From contig NC_135201.1 of NCBI RefSeq assembly GCF_050948175.1, positions 992,001 through 1,056,000 on the forward strand: a stretch of 64,000 nucleotides of DNA. The letters are read 5' to 3'. Both the position numbers and the translations under genes were made by a program. Under the pieces are notes generated by a model. That model ran no database searches. It was not told the DNA's origin and was given only the letters and a program-made list of their open reading frames with translations. Source of the DNA: Xylocopa sonorina (Eukaryota > Arthropoda > Insecta > Hymenoptera > Apidae). This document shows, in pieces, positions 1 through 11,773 of the stretch (positions are counted from its first letter, which is position 1; each line of letters begins with the position of its first letter).

Positions 1-549
1 AAGCATAATGAAATGAATAGAAAATTTGTAACGTCTGGCGTTCCGCCTTCCACCCTCCAGCGCCTCCCGCAACACACAACTACTACTTACCTGCGATTAC
101 TTGCATCCAAGCACAGAGACTAGCCACCCCTTCGCCGAGCTAAGGCAGTCGAACCACAACATCCGTTCAGGAGATGAACCAGACAACCGCACTATCGCGA
201 GTATCCCACGGTGCACGAGGCACCATCAGAGTAACTCCTTGAATCACCCGTCGTTACTCAACCTTACTTCTATTTCTCGAATGTATACGCATGTAAATAC
301 TAAACTCCGAGTTCTAAGTACACTACTCACACATTGTAACACGAACAACACATACACATAACTTTAAGATCAATGTACATACTTTCTAATTCATAAGATG
401 CGATGCACTCATGCGCGCACTCAACGCGAGCGGCTTACGCGTAACGCGAGAGCCCAGCGACTCGCACGCCACGAGATCCGAGGAGGTCTCGTGCAGGCGA
501 GGAGAGCCACAATTCGTCTCCGGTTCCGTTCGTGCGCTTCATAGAATCT
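1..549. other. Intergenic DNA, no gene seen
   Basis: No open frame here resembles a known protein. Positions 400-540 are richer in G+C than the surroundings, with several CG dinucleotides, but show no coding pattern. The 86-codon frame at 101-361 has no recognisable motif and is probably chance. Confidence 0.5.
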
Positions 550-887
550 GCGTTTAAGGGCAACAGAGTTCTAATGCTATATGCATGGCAATGGCGCATA
601 TCATTTCAACATTTCAAAGTGAGTAGGTTGTAATATACTATCCATTACTTATGCTTATCATCTTCCACGCTTCAAAGGAATGTAAATCCTACAGTTGCCT
701 ACAACGGGATAGCTTTTCATAGTGTCAGCGTTTGAAAGCAATAGAGTTCTAATGTTTTATGTATCGCGATAGCGCATATCATTTCAACATTTCTAGGTAA
801 GTTGTAATGTTCTATGCAAAGCATTATGCTTATCTGCTTTTAGACTTCAAAAGAATGTGGATACTACTGTTCCTTGCAACGGTATGG
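550..887. repeat. Diverged tandem duplication, period about 178 bp
   Basis: The segment starting at 550 (GCGTTTAAGGGCAACAGAGT) recurs at 728 (GCGTTTGAAAGCAATAGAGT). Similarity continues through the shared string GCGCATATCATTTCAACATTT-like core and on to the end of the second unit, with scattered substitutions and short indels. The period measured between the two GCGTTT starts is 178 bp. Two units are visible. No coding potential is apparent, and the origin of the unit is unknown. Confidence 0.75.
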
Positions 888-1008
888 AGCTTCAAGTGAA
901 GCAGAAATTTAGTTGGCTCTGCAAGCCAGATTTTAATGACGCTTATGCGCATGAAATTTGGTGTCAGCACAGAATCGTGCCAGTTGTGTTACTGTACACT
1001 GTGCTACT
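888..1008 (+). repeat. Repeat family A, old partial copy
   Basis: This stretch aligns by eye with the right-hand end of the repeat copy at 2080-2190. Both have a GCAGAAATT block, then TGACGC...ATG.GCAT.AAATTT, then CTACTGTA-like terminal sequence. It is the most diverged of three copies in the window and keeps only the last 120 bp or so. Confidence 0.55.
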
Positions 1009-1319
1009 ACTTCTGGCCTACTGTCCCTTTTCTCTCCCTGACCAACATTCAGAGAACCGACTACAAACACGGATTTATACTATTACCATACCGCCACAAT
1101 ATACAGTAACGTAACTCTCTGTCGGCACCTTTGATGTCAGTGTTGGCTAGAATGGAATGTACATGCACGAAATATATATGTGTCTCGTAACACCATCTCA
1201 ACTTTTTTCTCACTTGCTTTATTATTCTACTCTCTCTCTCTCCGTCTGCTCAACTCATTTTCATATCCAGTTAATCAAAATTTAATAAAAAGTATAAATA
1301 TATTATTTCTAATACACTG

Positions 1320-2195
1320 AAAAATAACGAAAGAAAGCAAAAGTCTTAAAGAGTATAATATACGTATGTTATAGTATAACATATAATATAAATGTATTAT
1401 AATGTAAATATTATTATATTATAAATGTATACTATAAAATATCTAATAATGCAACTATAGAAACGTAAGAACATAAATATTATATAAGATAAACAACAAG
1501 AGAAGCAAAATATAATGAAAAATACAACATATATATTATACTCTGTATGTTTTGTTTTAAAATGTATCTTAAAATTATGTTATACATACCTATACAAATA
1601 TATCTGTAATAAATATATTAAAATCTTAAAGATAAAGGTTTCATTAAAACGAAGATATCATGTTTTTAATAAAAATATCCACCTCGACACAAACTAAAAA
1701 AGATGCAAAAAACAACTACACTTTCATATACATATACTTTCATAGTACAATCTTTTGATCGATTTAAATTTCAGCTACTCGATCCACCTCGATATAAGTC
1801 AAAGAAAAGGATGTCAATAAAAGTGTGAAAAACCATTTTTATATAATAATATAGAGTATAAAGAAATTTAAAAAAAAGGAAACGTAATATTAAACTCCAC
1901 ATCAACTTCCTTTAGGAGTTTGTTGTTGTAGAAGCTTAAAAAAAGAAACAAATAAATAATACGTACAATTGAACTTATTAAAAAATTGCATAAACCTATG
2001 TTACAGCATACATGAATACACAACATATTATGAGAACAAGACTACTAAGAAAAAAAAAAGAAAAAAGATAAAGAGCAAATGAGGCAGAAATTCAGATGGC
2101 ATTGCAATTGAAATCTTAGTGACGCGCATGTGCATTAAATTTTTGGCAATGCAAAATCAAGAGAATTGCGCTACTGTATACTGTATGCTATATAC
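1320..2195 (+). repeat. Repeat family A, longest copy (unclassified interspersed repeat)
   Basis: About 870 bp that match, in inverted orientation, positions 48824-49495 along their whole length. Shared landmarks in order are a CAAAAGTC block near 1340, TACAAATATATCTG near 1593, AAGATAAAGGTTTCATT near 1628, AACCATTTTTATA near 1830, GTTTGTTGTT then AGAAGCTTAAAAAA near 1920-1940, and ATTAAATTTTTGGCAA near 2134. The right end is a short TACTGTA-type motif. Very AT-rich, without a transposase or reverse transcriptase frame. I cannot assign it to a superfamily; a non-autonomous DNA element is a guess. Confidence 0.7.
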
Positions 2196-3313
2196 TGTAT
2201 ACCCTATGCTCTACTGTGCCCCGCCTCTAGCCATCGTTTCCCGATGGCATTTCCTTTTCAATCGCAGCTCCGTTACTCAATGCTTCCTTCCTTCTCTTCC
2301 TATCGCTTCCACTGACCTGTCGCTTTCCATTGTGTTGAAGAAGATCGAAGGCAAACGGAGCTTTTTTCCGCTTGCTCCAACTACGGTATAGCTTGTACGA
2401 TGTTATGCCGAGTAGTAACTTTTATGAGCACTGACTTTTTGTGAATTTTGCGTCAAATTACAAATCCACATCGAAGAATGAATATGATGTCTCTGACCAT
2501 TTAGATCTGTAACTCGTGAACTTTAAATTATCCTCGAAAACCCCTCTCGATAAAAGGACGCCACGATAATTCCAGAACATTTCAGTCTTGACGATTAATA
2601 ATTCTTAACACAACCATTTACTCCAATACGGTCAACCTACCTACCCACTGTCACCGAATCTTTCAATAACTTCATTAACAAGTATTAGTAACCCCACTCG
2701 ACTCTACAATTGGCCACCTTGCACACGATTATAAAAATCCTGCTTCCTTCGCTCACGTATGTAGTGTCCTAAAGTTATTGGTACTCCTTATTACCTCTAA
2801 TATATTATTATAACTTTGTTGTTCATCTGCTGGAGATGATCTTTTTTTCTATCATAGAAGTATACACGTACCGTTACAGATTGAGGTACTTAAGAGGGGT
2901 GGTTGGATTCGTATTCCAATGATGCGGTAAATATTTCCACCACCGCATACTATATTTAAAATATTTTTTAGCCTGCCAAGATCATGGTTGCAATTAAGAA
3001 TTATTACCAACAAACATCTAACGGATTGGACTACCTTCCTCCTGAAATCGCTCAACTCTACCCTCTCCGAGGGTGCAATAACACTAACAACACCCGCGCA
3101 TGCAATCATCTTTTGTGTCTCATCGCAAATTTGTCTGCCGGGAACTTATTACTGTGTATATCTGTCCGCCCCCGTCGGTGCACCCACACAGAACGAGCAC
3201 GTCCGAGCGAAAACCAGTGGAATAAATCAAACGAAAGAAACCTGCCGAAAGGTATTAGCATTGGGGTTACTTTACATGAGATGCTGCTTCCACAATTTTC
3301 TAAGGGCACACTG
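2196..3313. other. Intergenic DNA, no gene seen
   Basis: AT-rich sequence. Several 60-120 codon frames overlap on both strands around 2850-3350, which is what chance frames look like in a locally GC-richer patch. None has a recognisable domain. Confidence 0.4.
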
Positions 3314-3412
3314 CACCACCGAGCTCGCTCTCAGGCACCGTGTTGCCCTTGAGTAATGCACGCGGAAATTCCGTATGTCTCCATCAACAACCGGAGTCAC
3401 GGACCACGACTC
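3314..3412 (-). mobile_element. Fragment of Copia-family LTR
   Basis: Positions 3316-3334 (ACCGAGCTCGCTCTCAGGC) read exactly as the reverse complement of part of the Copia 5' LTR near 11080-11100. The next 75 bp, including GCACGCGGAAATTCC, also follow that LTR and the solo LTR at 47530-47580. Similarity fades on both sides, so this is a truncated LTR scrap of about 100 bp. Confidence 0.65.
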
Positions 3413-6008
3413 TGCACGATGGTCTGGAAAGCTATATCACGTCATTCAAAACGCGTACTGTGTCGATCGAAAGTTGGTTGTTTATAAGTTGATAAGTGGT
3501 TGTGAACGATGTTTCCGAATAATTTCTGTTAAGTTTGATACGCTTATTTACTTCGATGAAACTTTAGAAATTTTGAGAGTAGACAAAAATATTAATTTTG
3601 AAAGATTGGAGTAATAAATTGGTAATCGAAAATTGTTCTGTTAGGAAATATTTGCAAGATGGTTGTAAATGTAAAAAGGAGCGGCAGCTGATTCGACAGC
3701 TATTGTATGGCAGTCTTTGATATAGAATAAGCTTTTCTTTTACAGAGACATTAAACCATCCGTCCTAACCTTCTGTTTTCATACCGAAAACTAAATATAT
3801 AAATAGCTGCCAAATGAATTGAGATTCGCGTTGTTCCTTTCCTACGGCCATAAGACTGCTCTACAAAATATCAACATAAGCTCTTAATAGATCATTACCT
3901 ATTTCCAATAGGCGACTAGAAATATTACTACGGTTCGGAAAGACCTGCACTCTATCGATAAAAACTCGCTTGAAAAATTATTCATAAATAATTTGGGAGT
4001 GAAACATTTAATTATTATTCATATCATGAAAATAGATGGAAATGAAACATATTTGTCGTCCTCTTTGAACTTATAAATATTAAATTTGCATAAATATTTT
4101 ACCACTATCGTACCTGCGATTTAGATTTTATTTATTTAGTCGACTTCAGCTTTTTATTAAGATACAAGAGTGAGTGAAACGTGAAATGCAATTTTTCAAA
4201 AATTACTGGGACAATTGATTTATCTTTGAACTACGCGTAATATATTTTCTATACAATTTCCAAAACATCTCCATCAATATCTAGGTATATTCGTCAGTAA
4301 ACAATATTCGAATTCCAATTTTATAAGATGCAGTAAACAGTGTTCGAAACGTTGGAATAGCGCGTGAATTTTTCGTCCCTTTGTCACGCGAAGACCATTG
4401 TCCTCTTGGCGCTTCTTTTAGTGGTTTGTCACTACGTCACTGTTAATAAATAATCAAAACTGTAAGAGGGTTGTTCATCCATGATCCAGTGTATCCGCAT
4501 CAATTTTTATTCGGTTATAGCAGCGGTAAGGGGTCTGGCGTTATCACAAAGAAGCAATATACTGTGCATCAGGACACCGCATCGCTCGAATCGATAAATT
4601 TCTCTGCCAGTTTGTTTGTCTTACCATTTTTGACTGTATAAATGCAATTGATGCACTATTCGATGGCCTATTCACCACCAAAGTACTTCCAATAGTATCA
4701 CAGATTCCGAAAGAATTAATAAAGCAACTTTTAATTATGTTAATAACGTTTTTATTTAAATTTTAGCCCAGTAACTGTTCTATAGTAGTACATTCTACGA
4801 GCGAAATAAGCATTCCAGTGTGGATGCATTTTAAGCGACAAATGAAGAGAGGTACGTATATGGATTAGTCCCAAGACATAGCGTAATTTATCTATCTGAA
4901 CTGCCATTCAGCGGATGATAAACAAAAGAGCCATAGAAAGCTTGAAGCTCAGTGAAAGAATCCCGCTCGTGATGAATTTCCACATGTGAAAATAATGCGC
5001 GCGACTGTATGAATATATTACACCCAAGTATCTTTCGGCGGCCTTTATTATCGCGAGCCAGGGTGTAGACGAATAAGCGTTCCCCTTTCATTCCCTCTGA
5101 TTGATTGTTATCTAACTAACACCGATATCAAAACTTCTTCGTTGAGAATAACAATTTTTATAGCTACGTTCCGTTGATGACGCAAAATGTTTTACATTTA
5201 GTACTGTTTTCCTTTGTGAGAAAAAATAAAATTCTGGGCATCACCATTTACCATGACGCAATTTTATTGACAACTTAATAATTTACAACTCTCTTTCTTC
5301 GCAAGTAGAATTCGCATTTAATTTTCACAACGTTACTCGAGCGTAAAGCTAGTAAAAACATTCATTCAGCGTTCTATCTGACGGCCTGCAGGTTATGTAT
5401 ACACTTTTGATCTACTGAACAGATTTAACGACTTATTGGACAGACTTTGCCATTAGTTCTTGAAAGAAGGGAATGTGTTAAACCAAGAACTGATTGTTAG
5501 TTTCTTCATTTGATGGGCGAAAACTGGAGAAAATAGCTGCACGTATGTATTATATATTTTCAAATTGACCACGAGTGTTGAACAGGTATTGCAGAAGTGG
5601 ATACGATATTAATGTATTGGAACACAATGAGTGCGTAAAGTATAACGATTAAACGACATTGTACCGAAAACTTGTACATACACGAGTGGGTTGGAACAAA
5701 TAATGGAAAATAATGCCAGGGGTAACTCACATCTGCACAAAATCGGTAGAAGGTATGACAACACTAATTGTAATTCAAGGAACGATTTATACGCGCTCCT
5801 TGTCAGTCTTTCGCATTTAAAATTAACTTTCTCAAATGATTTACTTCTAAATTATTCAATGGAAAAGAATATTTTCTAATTGTAAATCCTCCCTTTGACA
5901 CCAGTTATTCGAAAACAATGCCAACATCAATCGTACAACTCTGTATGTGTAATATGCACTCTGTTCATGGTAGCGAAATGAAGAACCGTCAAGGAAAGTC
6001 CATTCTTA
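3413..6008. other. Intergenic DNA, no gene seen
   Basis: About 2.6 kb of AT-rich sequence without a convincing coding frame or repeat shared with the rest of the window. The longest frames (3375-3614 plus, 4888-5091 minus) have no motif and no splice context that I can defend. It could contain distal regulatory sequence of the abaecin gene downstream. Confidence 0.4.
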
Positions 6009-6018
6009 GGGAAATCCC
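6009..6018. promoter_or_regulatory. Palindromic kappaB-type site upstream of abaecin
   Basis: The sequence is GGGAAATCCC. It fits the insect NF-kappaB consensus GGGRNNYYYY and is nearly self-complementary. It lies 462 bp upstream of the abaecin start codon. In insects such sites bind Relish, Dorsal or Dif and drive infection-induced transcription of antimicrobial peptide genes. Function here is inferred from sequence and position only. Confidence 0.5.
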
Positions 6019-6393
6019 TGTTAAAGACATACACACTGTCGATGATAAAACGAAACGTTGTCTGACACTGGCTCATGCGACCCGTGATAAAAAGAGACCA
6101 CACGGTATTCGCAGCAGTGAAGCAGCATTGTGTACGAAACTTTATGTGTATGTGTGTGTGTGTGTTCGTGCAAACACTGACATGGTAAGATTGATTGGTA
6201 TACAAGAAGAGGTGAGAAACTGATTATTCGGTATCAAAAGCATAGTGCCGGTTGCGTAAAGAGATAAGTTACACATAACATTGTTAATTACTACTTTCAA
6301 GAAATATCGTGCGTTTGATTTTAAACAAAATTCAGTTCCGCGTATTAATTACGACTTAATTACTTAATAAATTTTTGATTGATACGCGTATGT

Positions 6394-6402
6394 TATTTAT
6401 AA
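6394..6402 (+). promoter_or_regulatory. TATA-like box of the abaecin gene
   Basis: TATTTATAA lies 78 bp upstream of the abaecin ATG. A transcription start about 30 bp downstream would leave a short 5' UTR of about 50 nt. In such AT-rich DNA a TATA-like string is common, so only its position supports the call. Confidence 0.35.
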
Positions 6403-6479
6403 CCATACAAATATGAATAATAACATAGGAGGAACACTGAAAATTTTAATTTCCAGATTACAGAAATTAAATATACAAT

Positions 6480-6712
6480 ATGAAGATGATGATGTTTGTC
6501 TTGGAAATATTTGCGGTATTTTGTCCAGTATTTGTATTTATACCAACTATGCCGGTATCAACACACGAAAAACCATTCCCAACATTCTCTGGCCAAGGAC
6601 CATTAAATTCCAAATACGATTGGCCATACCTAAAGTCACAAGTAAGTAACAAAATGTCCACGAACGTTGCTTTATATGTATACTATTGTCTTTGTTACAG
6701 CGAATGTCCTAA
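6480..6712 (+). CDS. Abaecin-like antimicrobial peptide precursor (divergent), two exons 6480-6641 and 6701-6712
   Basis: Small secreted proline-rich antimicrobial peptide of the abaecin family, released into the haemolymph in immune responses of bees. The start is the first ATG of a hydrophobic leader: MKMMMFVLEIFAVFCPVFV looks like a 19-residue signal peptide, the same length as the honeybee leader as I recall it. The predicted mature peptide begins FIPT and contains KPFPTFSGQGPLNSKYDWP, which lines up with the conserved abaecin core (RPFPTFPGQGPFNPK.KWP in honeybee). Exon 1 ends after codon 54 at a textbook donor (CAA|GTAAGT), and exon 2 starts after TTTGTTACAG and adds Arg-Met-Ser before TAA, giving 57 residues (38 mature, net positive). 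Only six prolines remain in the mature part, and two core prolines read as serine, so activity may be altered. An unspliced frame runs on to 6782. Family assignment is confident; the exact C-terminus is inferred. Confidence 0.82.
6642..6700 (+). other. Predicted 59-bp intron of the abaecin-like gene
   Basis: It begins GTAAGTAAC and ends with a T-rich tract and TTGTTACAG, both close to insect splice consensus. The intron contains no in-frame stop, so intron retention would extend the product by a cysteine-containing tail to a stop at 6780-6782. Confidence 0.6.
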
Positions 6713-6845
6713 TCGTCAATTCATCAACCACCCACCCACACGATTAAGTAGAACAAATTCATTTCTATTACCTGGCGCTTAACTATCGATAATGTAATTA
6801 ATTTATAGTATTACAATACATGAGCAACAAAATATTGTTACAGCG

Positions 6846-6851
6846 AATAAA
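6846..6851 (+). terminator. Poly(A) signal candidate for abaecin-like gene
   Basis: An AATAAA hexamer lies 134 nt downstream of the predicted stop codon, a usual distance for a short insect 3' UTR. AATAAA is frequent in AT-rich DNA, so this is positional support only. Confidence 0.4.
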
Positions 6852-9800
6852 TTATTGGTATTAATTAAATTGAGATTTTCTTCATTTCCAAAATATAATT
6901 TTTAAAAATAATTTAGCGGTGTGCTATTTAAGCCACTCAGAAGTTAAATTGGTTATTAATGAATAATCTCTAAATATTATGGGAAATAATATGTTTTTGG
7001 ATTGTTCAATTATACTAATTAAAAATATGGATTACTAAGGAAATTGAGAGTCTGAGATTCGAGAAATAAAAGAGAACATTGCCCGAGTTACATTCTTATT
7101 TAGAATTATTGCATTTGTAGAATTGCCGTTTGTATTATTTATCACTTCTCTGGCCCGGCACATATATCTATTATAAGTGTGCTGTTAATTTTAATAAACA
7201 CATTTTACCCCGGTTTTAATATGATATTTCACTTAAACGTTCACATTAAATAGTAAATTGGCCATTGATATTTTCAAGCGTAAATATATAAATCAAGTTG
7301 ATAAACAATAACTACACCCCACTTCAGATTATCTGTTCTTTTCATTTTTTATTGCTGCTACTTCATACAACCTATTTGTTTAGGACCAGTTGAAAAACTC
7401 TTCAGAAAGATTCTTCTTCTTTAAATATTTCATCGAAACGACCATTTCATGTCTATACAAAATTTTTCTATCGAATGCTATGAAAATGCTGCTAAAAACC
7501 TGTACCCAAAATCATAAATTTCACGGAATATACGTTAATCGATTATTGTGAAATAAATTTTAAGAAGATTTTCAATATCATTTTAACCCTCGTTAAAGAT
7601 ATAAAACTGGAAGGGTGCACGTTCCAAAATAACTTAGCAGATGACTGCGGTACATTTGCATCCCTTTGTATAATTACAAAAGTGGTAAAGGTTGAAATGT
7701 TCTTAAGAACGATAAGAAGCTGTCTTTTTATCAGCACGATAAAATGACCGCGCATCCGAGAAAGTTAGACACGTATAACAATTCTAAAAACAAAAAATAT
7801 ATTTTATTTTAATTGATGTTATAGCTACTTGACATTGAAGTATTTCCATTCAAGAGCCTGCAATATTTTTATTTCCCTATTATTTTGAATGCCAATACAT
7901 CTTCCACAGTGCGGCCAATTATTGCAGTCGATATTTATATTTACATTACGTACCTCCGAGTTTACTAACGCAAATGCTATTTACATGGCAAATATATCGT
8001 TCGTTTGGATTTCATTTTTGAAAGTAATAATTTCACATCAAAACTACGTAACGGTTGCAGTATTTAGAGGGTAATTATTGATGTGAATACTTTGTGTGAT
8101 TTCTCCAGCATAGAATGTTCTCGTTCTGTTGTCGGAATCGCCGAGCGGCGTTTGTCACCTGTTTTTGGATAGAAGAGGTAGAAAAGGCCAGACTGAGATT
8201 GACATTTAGTTGCGCAGAAACTCTTGGCGATAAAGATAGGTGTAGAGATGATTTTTTCAGAAATATATTCCTTTGTTCACTTTCAGCTTAAATACTGTGG
8301 TTTATTGTAGCTCCGAGTACCAAATTTAATAGGTACAACGTTTATTATATCGAACCTAACGAAATTACTGTGCATCACTGTTATACAATAAAACAGTAGA
8401 AATAACGAGAAGTCTACGAAAATTCACTGACTTGCATTCATTTTAATCGAACGATTCGAAGCTGTCACTATTCAAACTTTCGCGAATTATACTATTTAGT
8501 AATTCGAGTAGATCGGTTGTTTAAAATATAAAAACTTAAGAGTATCTTTAAATTTGTACAAAAAAAAGTAACTTTAGTACAAATTCGTAATAAGATCGTG
8601 TACCCTTTGATGCAATTCCAGCAGTAATTAAATACTTACGAACAGCAGCGGTTAACTACTAGGACCAGTAATTTCTCGTTAGAATCTATTTCTTCACTCG
8701 AAACCACATAACAACATACACAAAGGGAGCTATGTTTCACATTCGCCCTTTAAAGCAGACTGAGCACGGGTGCCGTGTAGCCGAGAAATCTTTATCGAAA
8801 GAAGAAAATACACAATTACAAGAAAACGAGAGTCGTGCACGGTGGCAGAATGTAAATGGAGAGTTTGATGAGATCTTTCTTCGTAATGAACATGGCTGCG
8901 CTTTTATTTATCATTTTACAGTATCCTTGCGTTAATAGGATGAGAGAAAATTTAAATTGTCCGCCACCCTCACCGACCCTACCTCGTCGTTTGCTAATGT
9001 GACGTTCTTCACCTGCCGCTATGTATTCTCCTTGGGAAAGAAAGTCCTTTTTACCGGTCCATTTCATTTTCCCCTTTTCTTTCTCCCTTCTATCGTTCCT
9101 TAGAAAAAAAAAATCTGTACTGTATCTACTCAAAGATATGATATAGATGAACCAATTTCCAATAATTAGCATTAAATTAGACTTTATCTTATATCTGAAC
9201 TTTCTATTCCAATCACGCTGCAGCCGCAGTCGATACCTCTTCGGCTGTAACCGAAAGTCTTTCCAAGTCTGAATGATAGCTTCTGGTATATTAGCAATAC
9301 CATACCACGTACGAGTCACCGAAAATTCGCGTACACTTTTCGTTCCGACGCGCGCTTAAGTGAATTTCGTTCCGACAAAGAAAGCGAATTGTTATAGCTT
9401 CGGCAGAGCACCATTCAATCTTGCCCCAAATATCATCTAATCGGGTACGAAGTTTGCTCGTGGAATCATCTGTTCCGCGAATGTTGTTACTTTCCCCTGA
9501 TATTCCTCATCCGTACTCCCATTAAGCATAGAATACGCGATTAGTTCGCAATATACGAAAAAATATTTCTCTGCATCAGTTGTCCATCAAATTCTTAGAA
9601 TACCTTTGAAAGTATTATATTATGGTAAGAAGGGAAGGGTTGAATAGTTTTGAAGGAATGAAATATGCTGACAGATAAAAGGGCTTATTGGATTCGGCTA
9701 TCTTTTCTATAGGCAGACATGCGAAACATACTTGTTTGTTTTTATGGAACCGTACATTTTTAAATGTGTATGATAATGCCAATACTCTTTTAAGGAAGAT

Positions 9801-10764
9801 ACTTAAATTTTTATGGAAAAAGAGACTTCTACTGTTACTATGTATATCGTAGAGGAAGAAGGAAAATTTTTTAACATCTCCTCGCAACGCAAGGGTCAAT
9901 AAAACAAGAGAATTTGATGGACTCATCGCGATCACTCGTTCTCCACTATTTCGGCAACTGGCGTGATTCTATAATATAAACGAGTGACTTCTGTTTGTCT
10001 GCGTATCAGATAACTGCAGATTACTCCAGTAAATAGCTTTCTTGCCTGCATGTAAAAACACCATCATTACCACGGAACTGCTCCATAAAATATCCCTCCG
10101 TTCCGTCTACCATCCACCGCCGACTGGCTGTTCGATGCAGGATGCAACTCAACCCGCGATATTTTTCATCGACACCTCTTCTTTTCTAGCCGGAAACGAT
10201 TGTAGAATATCCAAAAGATTGTAACGAACCGATTGCAGCATTCGAAAAAATGATAGACGAATGTCAATTGCATAAAACTCAAAATTAAGTGCTGGAAAAT
10301 GTTAAATAATCGTAATTTTTACTTTGTGAACTTATACTTCGAATCTCAAAAAATTGCTGTGAGAAGTATATATAAATTTAAAGAGTTAACAAGCTTGCTG
10401 TTTTGATTTCTGTATTCTTTATTTTATATATATTACATATAATTATTATATATTATATATAGTCATATATAGTTGTTGAAAATAGTACATTTATATATGG
10501 TAATGAGTGTTCGTACTACACCAGCATGTGTCTCCACCTCCCTATGTAAGTTTGGGCAGCGACTAGCGATGCGCTGCTCTTTTGTTTATGCCTATCGGAA
10601 GGAGGATTTGGTATTGTGAAAATAGTGAAACATTAAATCCCTGGTTAGAGATTCGTAGTTAATTGTCTGAACACGAAAGAACGCTCAAGATAAAGGAAGT
10701 AGCTAGAACATTGGAGATCAAACAAAGGAAAATTCTGAACACAAAGGAACGTTTAAGAACAAGC
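6852..10764. other. Intergenic DNA, no defensible gene
   Basis: AT-rich, with no element recognised. The one notable open frame is 167 codons at 8816-9319 on the minus strand. It has one hydrophobic stretch and basic flanks but no family I recognise. Just before 10765 two similar 14-mers (GAACACGAAAGAACG and GAACACAAAGGAACG near 10672 and 10737) form an imperfect direct repeat. Confidence 0.4.
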
Positions 10765-11201
10765 TGTTTACGCCAAAACGGGTATGTCACCCATCTTGGC
10801 GTTAGTTATTAGGGGCTCTTGCCTGTTTGTAAATATTCCATTAGTCTTAGTTCTGTTCGGAGCAGCGATAATTATTTTGAGACCATGACATTTGTATTTT
10901 TTTCGGTACTAGAATTTCCTTTCTCAGCCTATTATGCGAGAAAACCCTTCGGTTCATATTAATTTCGATGTCTCATGTATTTCACAGCTGAAGTGTTTCT
11001 TAAGGTTATCGATGACTCCGGTCGTTGATGGAGATCCACGGAATTTCCGCGTGCATCACTTAAGCGCAACTCGGCGCCTGAGAGCGAGCTCGGTTGAGGG
11101 CAGCCACTTAGTTCAAATTGTTGTTCAATTCGGCCGTTTCCCTCACCACTTGGTATAATCTGATTTTGGACCTATCCGTGTATCTCAACCCCCACAACGA
11201 C

Positions 11202-11773
11202 GGATTCGAGAACCTGGGTGTCCAGGGAGTACCCATCCCCACCTCCTCGTGGTGGAACCTGGGCGTCGGGCTTGCCCGATGGCTAACGGGGCTCTGGGGC
11301 TATCGAATTAAACTGGAACTCGGAGGTTTGGTGCATTATTAATTTGCCCAAGCTAGTCTGAGACACTTTCGTAGAGCAAGATTGAATAAGACTGAGGCTA
11401 GCAGTCTGAATCATTTATAAATTTGGCCAAACTGATCCATCCTAATTCAAAAAAGGTCAGAGTGTTAACACTTATCCATTCAATTCGTAGATCAAAAATC
11501 TTTCAGCCGGCTATGAGTCAAGACTAAAAGAGGTCCTTTCCTCAAAGAGAGCGACTAGCGACGATAGGTGTCGTTATATGCAGCCACGTTTTTAGTAAAC
11601 GGATGGGTGTGTTAAGCATGCCCAAATGACGATAACAGTGGTGCCGTATTTTCCTAGCCCCGGACCAAAGCAGTGGTCCGCTAGGGGGCTAGGATGGGCA
11701 ATTTATTTTACGCGTATGCCCTATGAGGCGAGGAAGCATTCTCGCGCCCCCTTCCGGGGCCGGGTTTAAAGTA
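11202..11773 (+). mobile_element. 5'-truncated LINE inserted in the Copia LTR, 15-bp target duplication
   Basis: The string AACCCCCACAACGAC occurs at 11187-11201 and again at 11774-11788, exactly flanking 572 bp absent from the other copies of this LTR. The long target duplication and a lone 3' end indicate target-primed reverse transcription. The last 70 bp (CGTATGCCC...CCCCCTTCCGGGGCCGGGTTTAAAGTA) resemble the 3' end of the R1-type LINE remnant at 53.2 kb, so it is the same or a sister family. There is no poly(A) tail. A strong nested hairpin lies at 11653-11693, probably part of the LINE 3' UTR. No reverse transcriptase sequence remains. Confidence 0.82.
11653..11693 (+). other. Hairpin in LINE 3' UTR
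   Basis: CCTAGCCCC pairs with GGGGGCTAGG and, nested inside, GGACCA pairs with TGGTCC around a six-base loop. LINE reverse transcriptases often recognise structured 3' UTRs, which gives this hairpin a plausible role; that is inference. Confidence 0.5.

Noticed and set aside
6413..6661. Frames 6413-6649 plus and 6467-6661 minus overlapping the abaecin gene
   Set aside because: Both are shadows of the abaecin exon and show no motif of their own.
8816..9319. 167-codon minus-strand frame
   Set aside because: Longest frame outside elements, but it has no recognised domain, low-complexity stretches, and no splice or promoter context. By a rough composition estimate such a frame is unlikely but not impossible by chance.
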